Below, one piece after another: positions 20,457-32,969 of a stretch of 64,000 nt of DNA. The translations under genes were made by a program, and so were the position numbers. Location of the stretch: NCBI GenBank assembly GCA_049724395.1, contig JAUGWO010000285.1:1-64000 (forward strand), given 5' to 3'. Under the pieces are notes generated by a model. The model had not been told where the DNA came from. It saw only the letters and a list, made by a program, of their open reading frames with translations, and searched no databases. The DNA comes from Spongospora subterranea f. sp. subterranea. Its lineage: Eukaryota > Endomyxa: Phytomyxea > Phytomyxea > Plasmodiophorida. Numbering within the stretch: the first letter of the stretch is position 1; every line of letters begins with the position of its first letter.

Positions 20457-22354
20457 ATGAGCCGGCGTGGCATCAGATATTTGCTTCATCGTCGTAAACG
20501 GAACATGGCGGCTTCTCCCGTTGACGCCGAACCGGTGCCCAATAAAAATTCCAGCGGTCGGACTGCGAATGGAGCGGTGGAAAGGCCGCCTGATTCATCG
20601 CAGGCCCTCACCATAGCGGGGTCGCAAGAGGTTGTCGAATTACGCGATGAACCCGACTCCAACTTCCTGTTCTCTGTTCGTAGACCGAAACATGCTTTGG
20701 CTGGATTATCAAGTGGCCTGAAAAATGTCGGCAAAGTCAGTTGATGCCTGTTCATTGCCTTGAATTCCCGTAAACTAATAATTTACAAGGGACTCGTAAG
20801 TGGTGTCGCAGCAATGGTGATGATGCCTGTCCATGGAGCGAAAGAGGAAGGGTTTAAAGGATTTTCTAAAGGTGGTTTTTCAAAAAAATTTTGCATGAAA
20901 TCGGACTGAGGTAATGCTGTGATTGAAGGTCTTGCGTGTGGCGTTGCTACTGGTGTCGCATGTGCAGTTGCTGGTGCTGCGACGGGTGTGTTTCAAGTGG
21001 GAAGAGGCATAATTAATACTCCAGGTGCGATCAAAAACGGGCTAGGGGATCAAACTTGGAATCCAGAGACTAGAGAATGGTATTTCTACAGTCTTCCAGA
21101 AGAAGCCGCCAAATACTTCAATGATGCCGCCGCATCTCACGTCTCGTCACCCCGTACTGTTGTTGATACAACATTTTATGACGAGCTAGGTGTTTCTCCC
21201 GATGCGTCTCAAATTGAAATCAGAAAAGCCTATCGTTTGAAGGCCATTCAGCTGCATCCTGACAAGAACCCTAATGACAAAGATGCCTCGACGAAGTTTC
21301 AACAACTTGGTGCTGCGTATCAAGTTCTTTCTGATGAACAGCTACGTGCATCTTATGACCAACATGGCAAAGACGGAGTTGATGAACGCTCTTTACTTGA
21401 CAGTGCTCAGTTATACGAGCTTGTATTCGGCTCGCAACGGTTCGAATCGTACGTTGGCGAGCTCAAACTTATTCACCTCCAACAATCTATGAGTTCAATT
21501 AATATTAATGCGTCCGAAGAAGAACAGAAAGATGCTCTTGAAATTGCCATGTCAAGAGCTCAAGTGGAATCCAAAAAACGACAAATCAAGAGAGAAGTCC
21601 AGTGTGCGGTAAAATTAGCTGAAAAGCTGGAAGCGTACATCGCCGATTTTACAGAAGACCACATCGGATTCAAGATGGGGATCGAGGAAGAGGCAAAAGA
21701 ACTGTCTGCCTCGGCGTTTGGCGGAACTCTCATTGGTAGTAAAGTATGCGAAAAATCGCATTGAATGATGGCCTTAATTCCTTGGCAGGAGTTGTCGGAT
21801 ATGTGTACCAAGAACAGGCACTTAATTTTCTCGGTTTTCGACATGGAGTGTCTGCTGGCATTGGAATCAATAATGTCAAAAAATCCGCCCACGTTCTTGC
21901 CACTAAATATCGGTTGATGTCGTCAGCGTTCAAAGCGTATCAGGTAGGTCGCAATTCCGTTATTTGAATCTTTCCTTTGAAAGCTTTTTAGGCGTCAAAA
22001 GAGGCCGCAAAGCAAGAACAAAGCGGTTCTCACTCTGCAGACGCTGACCCTCAACCAAATTCAGCCATTCCGTCCCAAGAAGGAATCGACGCAATTTTGG
22101 AAACAATGTAACATACTGAGTTATCCTTTTCAGCTCGTCGATGTTCATTTGCCATTAGGTGGAACATCACTGTCTATGATGTAGAAGGAACTTTGCGAAA
22201 TGTTTGTCAAAAATTGTTTCAAGACACGTCAGTTTCCATCGAGCATCGCCACCAGCGGGCCCAAGGGCTCTTAATAATCGCTTCCACTTTCTTAAAGATG
22301 TCACAATCAACCACAGCAGGGCTTCAAGAACTAAAGACTAAAATGCAACAATAA
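20457..22354 (+). CDS. DnaJ-X domain co-chaperone
   Basis: I model six exons: 20457-20735, 20790-20871, 20911-21735, 21789-21943, 21992-22107, 22159-22354. All introns are GT-AG (39-54 bp) and the total is 550 residues in frame. The N-terminus is polar and followed by Gly/Ala-rich, weakly hydrophobic stretches (VATGVACAVAGAATGVFQVG), then the tryptophan motif WNPETREW. The J domain starts at FYDELGVSPDASQIEIRKAY and has the HPD triad in IQLHPDKNPND, which stimulates Hsp70 ATPase. The rest (YELVFGSQRFESYVGEL onward, with GYVYQEQALNFLGFRHG) matches the DnaJ-X C-terminal domain. An Hsp70 co-chaperone role is known for the family; its client and location are not shown. It faces the myotubularin gene tail to tail, 27 bases away. 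Confidence 0.9.
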
Positions 22355-22381
22355 CAAGTTATCTTCCTTCAAAAAATAAAA

Positions 22382-25152
22382 TTAGATTTCATTTATAACT
22401 AATTGATTAAAACGATCCCTGATGTCAAGTTGCCCATCCGTCTTGGTTGGCAGGTCACCCTGATCGTGAACGGGATGACGATGGGTTAATTGAGTGGCGT
22501 GGACTGTGTTCGCAATCAAGTCCTCGCTTCCTTCTGATTCAGTGTTAGTAACTATAGAAGCAATTGTCTTCAACTCTTCAATCTCATTTTTGAGCGCCCA
22601 AATGGTGTCTTGGTACAATGCCTCCGCAGACGAAGTTATTGGATGGATGGCAAATGGCGATAAGGCATCATGGCGCAATGGTCGGGGATATTCTACCAAT
22701 CCAGACCGCAGCCAGAACTCCTCCCAAAACCGAAGCTTAGAAGTGCTTGCACTAGGATAGAGGACATTCTTGCTCGGCGTATACACCGGATTATTAAAAA
22801 TGGATCGTGATTCAGACGCTCGTAAATAGGTCCATAGCGATACAGTGCGTTGTCGTAAACAGCAATGTATTCGTTCCCGAACCGAATTGCAAAAAAACGT
22901 GCCAAAACGGCCAGACCAGACGTGGGACAGTAACGTCAACAAAAACCTGGTGGTAAATTCGAACTCAGTTGGAAACTGCATTAATAACTGCCTACAGTGT
23001 TATTGCTCAGTAAATTCCTGCGTACACCGCAAACACCATTACCATATCGTCTCAATAAACTGCAGAAATACTGGAGCGCGTTGCGTGTTGGCATAATCCG
23101 CATCAATACCGATTCGTTCGGCGAACTTGTGGCCACAAGCCAGCCATTCTTTTTCGATGAGAACCATGAATCCCTCAGACGACCTGTAGTATGAATCGAG
23201 ACAAAGCATCATCAACGACGTGATTTGTGATGTGCGATCCCATCCGTCAGAACAGTGAACAAGAATGGTTTGCTGATGACTAATAGGATTTCAGTTAGAT
23301 CAGCTCGCAATTAGTGCCATGGACGATGATGGCTGACTCGTGCAGTTGTTGAACTCCCAGAAGGACAGCTCGAAGTAAATCTGATTGATGCGAAAGCCAG
23401 TTTGAAGAATCAAGTCGGTTAATGAACTGAGAAGTTCCATTGCTTGCGCTGTTGACTCCATCGTAACGGCAAATTCGAGCAAGCTTCTGGGCACTATCTC
23501 GAACAGAGTGAATATTTTGGATGTTCAAAAAAGTTAGAGAGCCTTGACACAACAATAAATGATTGAAATCTACAAGTAAACAAAAGATCATCGTACAGTC
23601 TGGATAGAATTCAGATGACTCAAAACCGGCTCCAGCCAGTTTATTGCCAACTGCGTTCATTTTTGGGCGGCAATCAAATATTGGCAGGCTCTCTTGACCA
23701 GGGTTGGTTTTCAAAATACAGTTCAGCATGCTAACAGCCTCTTAGAGATTTGGCACGAGTTCGAAGATGAAAACAAGACCAACCTTTCGTCATGTGAGGA
23801 TCGAGATTGATTCCATCCAACTTTTGGCTGACTAAAGAAAGCTTAACTTTCACAATCGCAATTGAAAAAAAAAGACAAGACCTGCAACGCCAAATGGAAG
23901 CATTTCCAGTGGGATGTTTCCAAGACAAAATTGGAAATCGGCCGCGCTTGCGAAATTGAGCAACTAAGTCAAGTTTGATTCGCGCAAACTATAAACACGA
24001 GAAACTGAATACCTTTTTTAAGGTCGTAATCAGAAGTAAACGTTGGCACAGACACTAAACTGGGATAAGAATCGCAAACCTCTGCTAATTTGTAAATTGT
24101 TAGAATAGCACGATACGTGAAACGCTAACCAAATTGTTTGTTGACGCAGCTGACGCGGATCAAGTCAGACGGAATTCCAAGACGAAGCAGTTCGCGTAAG
24201 CCATCATACTGGATTCGATTAGACGAACAAAAAGCATTGCATTTCAGTGCTTTACCAAACTCCATCCGTCTAAATTGGAAGGTACTGATGGAGGCTTACG
24301 ACCAGAATAGAAAAAGCCAAAAAGCTGAGAATATTATATCAATCCTCAATGATAGCACTGTTGTGATATCAAACAGTACAAAGTCAATTCTCTGCGGAAA
24401 GATGTATCCAATAAGGCAATTGTATGCTCGTTCCAACATGGTATCCGCTCGTGGAAACTCGATCCTATGATGTAATGGAATGGGTCATAAGGTCGCGGAG
24501 ACGGTGGCATAGCAATGAACCTGAATATTCTGTAATCTCGAGTGTGTATTTCCAGGCAATACGACCTATCCCACCGTCCTTCCAGTTTCTCGACTCGTTC
24601 TATCATTGCCAACGGAACATAGCATTGAGCTGGATTGGCGCCACTCGCCTGAATAGATTTCCTGAATCCAAACAACCAAACATTCTGAAGAAACTAGGGC
24701 TAACTTGAGCGTATTCCTCTTTGGGAAGAAAATAGAGGCGATAAGTGGTCATAAACAGGGTTCCACTTGGCGCCATGATCAACGGTAATGACACGTCAAG
24801 TATGAGGTGAATATTATCAACACGCATCACAGATATTTCCCCTTTCAGCAGCTTCTTATCATCGTTGCTATCCCAATCGTGTACGGCCCACCAATGACCG
24901 CTCCATTCTGGCGATGGAAGACTCGGGCAAGTCGCGACTTCAACTGCAGAAAAACTCAAAACTCCCGACCGTTCGGTTTTGAATAGCTATACCTTGTTTC
25001 AGCACAATTTCACTGGGTAGGCTCGCCAATATGTCGTCACATGGCTCTAATGCCGATGTCGTTGGGCTTAAGCAAGCGTCGGCTGCGTCGATATTGTCGT
25101 CCATATGATCCGTGTGGAACGTGGAAGACGGCGTCTTCCACGTGTTGGTCAA
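22382..25152 (-). CDS. Myotubularin-family phosphoinositide 3-phosphatase
   Basis: This is a multi-exon minus-strand gene. Exon 1 (from 25152) is an acidic leader ending [11 protein letters not shown]. It is followed by a PH-GRAM domain ([27 protein letters not shown], about 24960-24480). The phosphatase domain includes [20 protein letters not shown] (about 23690) and [17 protein letters not shown] (about 23520). The active-site loop [11 protein letters not shown] lies at about 23225-23260, so Cys and Arg of the CX5R motif are intact. The 3-prime exon (22981-22382) has [20 protein letters not shown] and [19 protein letters not shown], typical of the fold's end. Active family members remove the 3-phosphate from PI3P and PI(3,5)P2 on endosomal membranes. 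The C-terminal tail has a short acidic, possibly coiled-coil stretch. Some exon borders were not resolved. Confidence 0.9.
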
Positions 25153-25746
25153 TACGTGTTGGCAGGGTCAACAGCGGAATATCACTCGCCGATCGAACGC
25201 ATCGGAAAGACTGATCAGTAATGAATCACCAAACAGCGGCATACACTCGCCCCCTTTCCTCTTCTCTTTACACTCATCGCTCAAGGACATTTCTGGCAGA
25301 CTGACAGACAGGACAGCGTCGGATTGGGAGGCCCCGCGTCACCAGTCCGTGTGTGCGGCGGCACTGGCACTGTACGACATCCCTCGTCACGCAGTCAGCA
25401 CTGGCGGTAGGGGCCGCACCCGTCAATCATCGGTCTCCGAACGCTGTCACTTACGGCATGGTCTCACAATTTAACAGATTCAGTTTTCGGGACGATCTGG
25501 GGGCGAACGAAGCATCGTCGACCAATGATCTGGCTCAACGATTGTCAGATGGCATCGTGGGTAGCACCGAAATTTCGTTCAGCAACCCGGCCCGCTACTA
25601 CTTCTTTTCAGGTGTAAATTGTGATCAAGTCGGTCTTGATGCATTCCATAAATAAGGGTCAAGATCCTAATCGTAATAACGTATGTAGTTATAGCCTAAA
25701 TAATATTGGAGGGTCTTGCGAACCCCGCTAATCACGAAACAATCAA
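25153..25746 (+). other. Intergenic region with an uncertain plus-strand ORF
   Basis: An ORF at 25458-25655 (start MVSQFNRFSFRDDLGANEAS) looks protein-like and is open further upstream without a convincing start. A GTGTAAAT donor-like site lies at about 25611 after RYYFFSG. No downstream exon fits before the K+ channel 3-prime end at 25747. It may be an exon remnant; no family is recognised. Confidence 0.3.
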
Positions 25747-27291
25747 TCATCGCCGTGTCCTTCCATCCTCAACCGTGGTCCACTTGATGAAAAACTTGTT
25801 CACGTTTTCCTCAATCTCTCTGTCCCCTAACGTGAGTTGTGCGTTCATGGCATGCATGTAATTGAAGGCTGTCATTTCATGAACAACATGAACAGCCCAC
25901 GACAATCTGTCGTCATTCTTGCTTTCCCTGTGTTGATGCCGTTTTTTGTATCTGTTGAACATAATTGTTATCCCGCTAATACTGATGTCCATGGCAAAAT
26001 GGGAAACATACGTATTCACGAATTCTGTTAAACCCCTTCTTCTTTCGTAAAGCGTTTGGAACGAGCCCGATACAATAGATATTGGAACAGCCAGAAGCAA
26101 AATTCCAGCAATACTTGTTGATGCGGCAAGGACCTTCCCCAGAAAAGTGACAGGAACTAAATCGCCATATCCCACGGTGCATAACGTAATGATGCACCAG
26201 TACATTGGCGCCAGGAATGTCGACGAATTTACTGAACCACACGACGTCAAACACCGGATGGGGGCGTTACGGCAGCAACGACAATGGGGACAATGAATTA
26301 CCTGTCCTGGGTATCGTGCTCGACAAAGTACATGACACTGGACAGTACGACCATACCGATGCCCAGGATGAATCCCATCATGCACAGGGGCAGCCAACTC
26401 TCTCGCAACACTTGCTGCAGCATCGGAATCCAGCTGAGATATCGTCCCACTTTGAATATTCGCAGAACACGCATTGCCCTCAGGAACCTGAACGCGTTGG
26501 AGTTCGTTGAATCTTCTGCCCCGATCTGATTGACAGGGCATTATGTTGTGCTATTGAACACTCATAACGCCCCAAATACCGATGACAGAAACGCCTCAAC
26601 GTAAAATGGCAAAATCGTGACGATATCGATCACTTTCAGGACGGAAGTCCGGAACTCTATGAAATCTCGGCAAGTCACGATTCTGGCCAACATTTCCATT
26701 GTGAATATCAGAGTGCAAATTAACTCGATCGTCGAGAAAATGGGTGAGTCGGAAATCTGCACGATGCTCTCAGCACACGCCGAGCTAACGGACAACATCC
26801 TGCAAATCCGTCTTTAGCGAAAAAACCAAAGAATGGAGAATGCTTGTTCCTTACACGGTGGCGACCATAAACATGACCCACATTCTCGACAACCTTGACA
26901 TTCCTGGCTTTTCGATCGCCTTCCAAAGGCGCAAACGCCAAGAACTGAAGTGTGTATAAGCAACCGCCCTCTCTTGATCACGCTGCAGGCTGATCTTATT
27001 CGTCAAGGCAGCCATCAAATGTTCGGACGCCTGGACGTTGGACCCAATTTGCGTCAGACGCAACTCGGCATACATATTGGCAATGCGGCGAAATCGCCGC
27101 CGATGCAACGCGTGCGTTCCGATCTGCTGGAACGCCATCGGCATGCTTTGGGAACGAATTGCCTTCATCGATTCGGGAATATTACGGACCATAATCATTG
27201 ACGAGCCCTGATACATGGGACTTTCATTATTCAGTGATCGATTGCTGGGTTGTGGTGGAATGTTGCCACGTTGCCCCGTCGTCGTTGGCAT
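25747..27291 (-). CDS. Voltage-gated potassium channel (six-transmembrane type)
   Basis: The likely start is the ATG at 27291 (MPTTTGQRGN). A basic cytoplasmic N-terminus leads into S1 (SRMWVMFMV). S2 and S3 lie in 26798-26570 (STIELICTLIFTMEMLARIV, VLKVIDIVTILPFYVEAFL). S4 carries regularly spaced arginines in FRFLRAMRVLRIFKVGRY (about 26510-26440). The pore helix and filter are LAPMYWCIITLCTVGYGD (filter near 26165), and S6 is IAGILLLAVPISIVSGSFQ. The TVGYGD filter indicates K+ selectivity and S4 indicates voltage sensing; it probably tetramerises in a membrane. An intron lies in the S3-S4 linker (about 26519-26572) and another before the pore (about 26233-26300; exact sites unresolved). 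The C-terminus is about 90 residues after S6 with no cyclic-nucleotide domain seen. Confidence 0.9.
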
Positions 27292-28408
27292 TATTTTGCG
27301 GCTCCAGTACGGGGGGAGCTCAACGCTGAGCGACCATCTATCGAAATAGATCTCCGAGACCGGTGGTACAGTTAGATTCGTGAATAATCGCAGAACGCGC
27401 CCTTGTGGGCATGTAAAAGCTCCAAGTATCAGGTACTGAACCACGGCCGCAATGGTGCAGCACCCAATCCGGTCTGATCAGCTTGCGAATCGACTCAATG
27501 AGGCCGGCCGTAGATCATGCAAATACCAGGAATCGCACAGATCATAACGCATGGGATCATGCCCAAGGGTATTATTGACTGTGTCGTCTGACGTTTGCGT
27601 CGCATCTTCAAGATGTGTTCGTCGCCAATATTGAGTGCCGACTGTAATTCTTCAGGGTCCAAGTCATCCACTTCGAGACGGATACGCCAACGAAATTTCA
27701 AAGCAACTTTCGAAACCGGTTCCGCTATTGTCACGTCCATCAGCGAAAGGTGGTCAAGGCCCATTGGGTCTGAACACAATTTGTGTCACATTTGCTGAGC
27801 ATGGTATAACAATGCTCTATAACGGCAGGCGCTACATCGGCTACGACCGCGTCGTTTCAACGCTGCTTAATGGTATGTGAAGTCAGATTGAATAACGATT
27901 GAGCGGGTAATATCGGTGCAATCCCGCTATGGATTGTCTGGGTTGAGATGACGCTTGCCTTGATCCCTTTACACGCTTTGTTCAACGAAGATCGCGTGTT
28001 TGGCAGGGAAATCAATGCTGTTGTACGCGCCGACAAGTCCACGTGCCTGAAATTGCTGTGCTTGGTCAATTTGGGTGGAATAAACGAGAGCAGAGATGTC
28101 GTTCAGGAAGACACGTTCGCATATAAGGGAAAAGACTGTTGATCCGCCATTTCGTTGACCGAACCGAAAAATGGGCTTCCAATATCCCGAAAGTAATGAT
28201 CGGAAAATATGAGAACCGTTTGTGTGGGATAAACGCATGCTTGCGAATTTGATGCGCTTCCTTTTTTGTTGTGTGCCAAATGCTTCAACATAAAACCGAT
28301 TATTTTCTACTTGACTGTGATTCTGGCGCTCGGAATAAACGTTGATCGAAAACTATGGGAATTACATGGCGGTAAATCCTTGACAAAATAACTTGATATT
28401 TACGTGGG
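27292..28408 (-). other. Intergenic region with uncertain minus-strand ORFs
   Basis: An ORF at 27495-27779 contains VALKFRWRIRLEVDDLDPEE and a hydrophobic segment IIPLGMIPCVMICAIPGICM, so it could be an exon of a membrane protein or an upstream exon of the channel. ORFs at 27969-28238 and 28103-28291 overlap in different frames and look weaker. No splice chain to the channel was convincing. Confidence 0.3.
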
Positions 28409-28410
28409 TA

Positions 28411-28677
28411 CATTTCAATTCACTCGTCGATTAATTTCGTCGACGAGGCTGAAAAATTCTCATCGACAGCTGTCGTGGTCTATCTTATTTGATCTCCGCC
28501 GTCGCCGATTCGCGCCTCCGGGATTTGTCGGATGTTCTGCCAGCGGTGTGGGAAGCCGGAAATGTTTCGGAGGCACGAATCGGCGACGGAGGAGATCAAA
28601 TAAGAAAGCCAGCGACAGCTGTCGATGAGAAATTTTCAGTCTCGTCGACGAAATTAATCGACGAGTGAATTGAAATG
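28411..28677. mobile_element. MITE with TA target-site duplication
   Basis: A 267-bp element starts CATTTCAATTCACTCGTCGA and ends with its reverse complement. It is flanked by TA on both sides (28409-28410 and 28678-28679), the target site used by Tc1/mariner-type transposases. Almost the whole element is palindromic: the arms (to about 28535 and from about 28570) include TTAATTTCGTCGACGA, CGACAGCTGTCG and ATTTGATCTCCGCCGTCGCC. The central spacer of a few dozen bases is not palindromic. No ORF of a transposase is present, so it would be non-autonomous. Confidence 0.8.
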
Positions 28678-29275
28678 TAGCCGCGGTTCTCGCGCATTCT
28701 GATTCATCTGCTTATTTCAGAAAATTCGGATACTCGTTTATCGAAACACAGATTTGATGCTGCTTCATATTGTTTTCGCCAAATAACTTCAACGTGTAGC
28801 GTATTTTTTTTTCATGCCAACCATCCAGTTCTGTTCAATTGCTTTTGCTCATTTTTTTTGGAGGCATGACGATAAGGCGTTGTAAAACTTGGAACGGCAA
28901 TGAAAATGTTCTTGCTAATGCAAAGGGCTTAGCCGGGGAACGGAAGTGATCACTGGCGGGGTGTTTATAGAACCGACATTTACTGTGACGACAAAAAAAC
29001 AGAACAGAACTGGAACTGGGCACGGGAAAACGGGAAATTGTCACACCGCCTTTCTCTTAGAACGACGCTTTTGAATAACTAAAAGATACTTGAGTTTTTG
29101 CAACTTGAATAGCGCAACGACTTGCGTTATTTATGATCATATAATATTCCTGACTGGCATCAGTGAAAAGGCAGGGGACTAACTCGATATTGGGACAGGC
29201 AAGCTCAACACAGGTACGAACCGCTGCAATAACCAACAAAAATTGACCGGAATGTTTTGTTCCGACCATCCCACA
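28678..29275. other. Gap: no supported gene
   Basis: A short ORF at 28835-29044 (minus) has no recognisable motif. The stretch is AT-rich near 28790-28860. ORF 29057-29269 (minus) lies directly downstream of the gypsy reverse-transcriptase relic and, from LACPNIELVPCLFTDASQEY, looks like a fragment of the RNase H-like region of the same element. Confidence 0.4.
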
Positions 29276-30190
29276 TCATGAAGATGAATCCCTTGCTGCA
29301 TACTTGCTGGATCGAACAGGAGCGCCCGATAGTCCCTCTTCTAGGATTTGTCGAAGTGGATCAATTAGCTGGGCCCAATTTGGAAGACTTTCCGAGAGCC
29401 AATTTACTGCACAAATGAACTGCATCAACTGAGCCACCGCTGTAGGAAAGGAGACCTGTGTTGAAGCTGTGATGCGTTCCGGATCCACGCCGATACCTTG
29501 AGCCGAATAAATTCTTCCACACCATAAAGCGCGAATCTGGTAAAAGCGGCACTTCAACGCATTTAACTTACGACCATATTCCCGACACTTTGAAAATAAG
29601 GCAAGAAGGCGCTCTTCATCCTTCGCAAACCCCAGAAGATCATCCAACCCAGACCAAAAGGGACTTTGGTATTAAATCACCAAAAATTGTGTACACACCT
29701 CGTTGGAAAGCGAAAACTCCATTGCAGTTCCCTTGATTGATACGGGTGGAGGTAAAGATGCCTTCTAAGGTGATGAAACTTTGGCAGTCCAGGTAACCAG
29801 ACACAGGAAACTGCCAATAACCCTTGAAAGCATCCAGAGTAAATAGAGTTGCGACCCCGAAAGATAACTGCCATATGTATGCAGGTAGGGCATCGGAAAT
29901 TGATAGCGAATTAAAATCTTATTCACAGGCACCATATCTATAACCATTCGAGGTCGAGTATAAGGATCCACCACAAAGGCCGGCGAACCCCATTCAGAGG
30001 AGGTTTTCCGGAATATCAAATTGCACCTTTCCAGCTCGCTGGTCCACGCCTCAAGATACTCTTCCGCTACTCGGGACATCCTCGATTGGCACTGCTCCAT
30101 CCTTAAGCCTCAGTTCAAGTGGTTCGACTTTAACAGGTGGATCACAGCCCAATTCGACTCGAAATATATCTTGAAATGAAAAAAGCAGCG
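29057..30190 (-). pseudogene. Ty3/gypsy retrotransposon pol relic
   Basis: On the minus strand, from about 30190 downwards, the order is that of a gypsy reverse transcriptase. A linker (FRVELGCDPPVKVEPLELRL) is followed by the RT start (SEWGSPAFVV, MVIDMVPVNKILIRYQFPMP), then a frame change near 29870 (FQGLLAVSCVWLPGL region), then the catalytic-motif region MDDLLGFAKDEERLLALFSK at about 29647. The following segment (GRKLNALKCRFYQIRALWCG) and an RNase H-like piece (LFTDASQ, about 29190) continue the element. At least two frameshifts and the missing N-terminal regions show it is inactive. No long terminal repeats were recognised nearby. Confidence 0.8.
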
Positions 30191-31091
30191 AGTTGAACTT
30201 GCAGATAAACTCCTCTGACGCTCATTTTTTTTGGCAATTTTGTAACAGGATTCTTAAAGAATCAGTAATTTCAGCACCTGAATCTTGTCCAAATCGAGGC
30301 GTTCAGGATTTCAATTGATGGTCAAGCTCAGAAAAATCAGCTTCCAACCTTCTGACCTGCAAGACATATTAACGCGGGTCAAGAGATTTGGCACCCATAC
30401 GATCAAACTGAGGCAACAAGCTTTGAGCCAGCTGAATACAAGTTGAAGCAGCGTTGCCCCCTTCTTCTATTTTCCCATTTCGCAGAGTTGACACTTTTCC
30501 CAACGCTGCGACTGGTCAACTCCCACCAATTTTGCCTGGCAAAGGTTTCGTTGGCCAACCACAGTTTTCTCAACGTTCAAAACGGCGGACGTCATGGTGA
30601 TCATCTGCCCTGAAAAAGCAGCTTTATTGATCAAAGATTCAATCGCGAAGGCAAATCTGGGGCAAAAAATAAAGGGAGCAATTCGTAGGTTCAACCTCTT
30701 CCAGATGAGCCAACACAGTTTGATCGTATTGAAGCCAGATCCCTTGACACGTGGGATCCCGTATCGGGCGACTGGAGCCCCCGATTTATTCGATTTGGTC
30801 AACCTGCACCGGAGATGGCGGACCAACAAACATCCCTTATATGACGCGTGTCTGTGGAAATCGACATTCTGAATAACTGTAGCTGTTGGACAACTTTAAA
30901 CGGTGGGCTCCAGTCGGCGTGGTACTAACTCTCGCAGACATGACAGAAGCGCAGGGAACGGAGACGTCCCTGATAGATTCGGAACTACGGAAATCGTCTT
31001 TTTTGGACCTGAAACTTGGCATAGGCGTAGAGATTGGCACGCTGAGGATATATATCCAAACTCCAACGCTTGGAAATAAATCCCCTTAGCG
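30191..31091. other. Gap, probably older retroelement debris
   Basis: A minus-strand ORF (30467-30829) ends EKCQLCEMGK, which loosely resembles a zinc-knuckle fragment and lies upstream of the gypsy RT in the same direction, so it may belong to that element. Nothing else is supported. Confidence 0.3.
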
Positions 31092-31675
31092 TTGGAAGGT
31101 AGATGTATTGGGGATCACGATCGAATACACATACCAGTGTTCGACGGCAAGGACACTAATCTCCATTTCTGGCTGAAAAACGCAGCCATTTACCTACATG
31201 TTAAGGGGCTCGGCGACATCGTCGGGGTCGATATGGCTGGCACACCTACACCTACTGGCCCCTTCTCTGCAGTACCAACGGGAGTCTTGACCAAATTAAG
31301 ACTTACGACCATTAACACTGATTCGACTAAATCTAAATACAGGTGACGTTGACTGTCTATCATTCAGTCTTGCACACAGCAGCTCAAGCCTGGCGATACA
31401 TCCACTCACCTGACGATCGGTCAAAGCCGTTCCCTCATCACCCAAGCTGTCCACTCCTTGATCTCAACAAGGCAACGCCACGACGAGCCAAGCCGGGAGA
31501 ATGCATCCAGACTGTCCAGCGCCGCCTTGGAGGCTAAGCCATCGTTCCAGAGAAGATACTCAAATCAAGGAATGAATTCGAGGCGACGGTCATGTTATTT
31601 GGAGTGAACAAGCATTTCAAGGCGCTCCCAAGTATCATCAATGCTCAGGCGATCGGTAGCCGAGTTGACCGCTAA
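31092..31675 (+). pseudogene. Ty1/copia-type gag relic 1
   Basis: The ORF at 31092-31346 contains IPVFDGKDTNLHFWLKNAAI and LHVKGLGDIVGV, the usual start of a copia-type gag (UBN2-like) polypeptide. Decayed continuation follows in shifted frames: DLNKATPRRAKPGECIQTVQ near 31460 and a later stretch reading IINAQAIGS near 31640. No protease, integrase or RT follows. It is a truncated, frameshifted fragment on the plus strand. Confidence 0.6.
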
Positions 31676-32969
31676 ACTCAATGGTCGCGATGGTTCGGAG
31701 CGTTCCTCCTTCATCAGCATCGTTGTCAGTCGTTCCGTGCTTAGGGGCGTATTCGTTCGGAAGACCAGCTAAATCCCACAGCGCTCATTTGAATCTGCTC
31801 CTCAAATTCCGTCGCTCTAAATTGTGCTCGACAATCGAACTACGAATTTGCCTCATTGCTCCCTACATCATCCCGACCGCTCTGGCCCAGATTGCGAATC
31901 TCTTGGCCTTCTTCAAGCCATCCCTCCTCCGCACCAAACATTGGTGCTGGCCTCAGCCATAATGCATGTGTTGTTCGTCCGCAATGTTCTGAGTGTAAGT
32001 GATGGTTGAACCGATTGACCAGCCGAGCGAAAACGTTCAGATTATCGACAAAGGATGATGAATCAAGTGAAAGTGGGGAGCCCCTGGCGAACACGCTCTG
32101 GCGGCTGACTGCAGCATTATAGCAATCGTGATGGTCGGAAGGCAACGACATTATCTGATAGGGCGATATTCAGTGCAACACGTACCGCTAGCAATGATAT
32201 AAAATTGATAGAATCCATGCGCCGCATCGGTCATTATTCAATCTCGGGGGCGGTAAGGAACGTTTGAGATGACCCTAATCGGGCGCGGATTGACGTGTAG
32301 GTCTTCGGTGCGAATGCACACCGAAATGATGAAATACAACAGTGTGAGCCCCTGTGAAATGATTTCAATGTCGCGTTGCAGGCAACACGTCTGACTAGTT
32401 CACTGTGTATGGAACATATTGTGATGGAGCGCACCGTTTAACACCTCAACAAGGTGTCAATTTTCGCCACACTTCGAGCAACGGGCATGACATAACAGCC
32501 TCAACGACGAATACCAGATGATTGACTCGATCAGACACTCAACAGCCGCGGGTAATCCGCTAATAATCTGCAGTAATGAGAACTGGATATGTGAAGATTT
32601 ATTTGCAAAGAAGTTGAGACCTGTTATAGCCAAAAAGAGCGCCCAAGGTCAAACAGCGCCATACGTGGCTTGGGGAAGCGGTGCCTGTTGCTGCAACTGA
32701 TGGCTGTAAAAATATCAAACTGCCATACGATTCTTCTCAACAAAAACAACCGAGGGAGAATCTACACAAAAAACTAAGAACAGTGAAATCGCAACACCGT
32801 CAACCAAACTTCATCTTCTGATCGTGGTTGTGTTTATACCAGGCACAAAACTACACTCAATAGATATATTCAATTTACAGTGGACCCAGACCGTGGCGAT
32901 TGAGAAATGTGGCCTCGTTAGATTGTTGACTAGCGACCAGCATGATTTTCGAAAACGGCCTTCGGATGT
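31676..32969. other. Gap: no supported gene
   Basis: Overlapping short ORFs occur on both strands (31681-31962, 31840-32151, 32234-32434, 32518-32700). None has a recognisable domain or coherent splice partners. 32518-32700 is open and begins MIDSIRHSTAAGNPLIICSN, but has no support beyond that. Confidence 0.35.
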
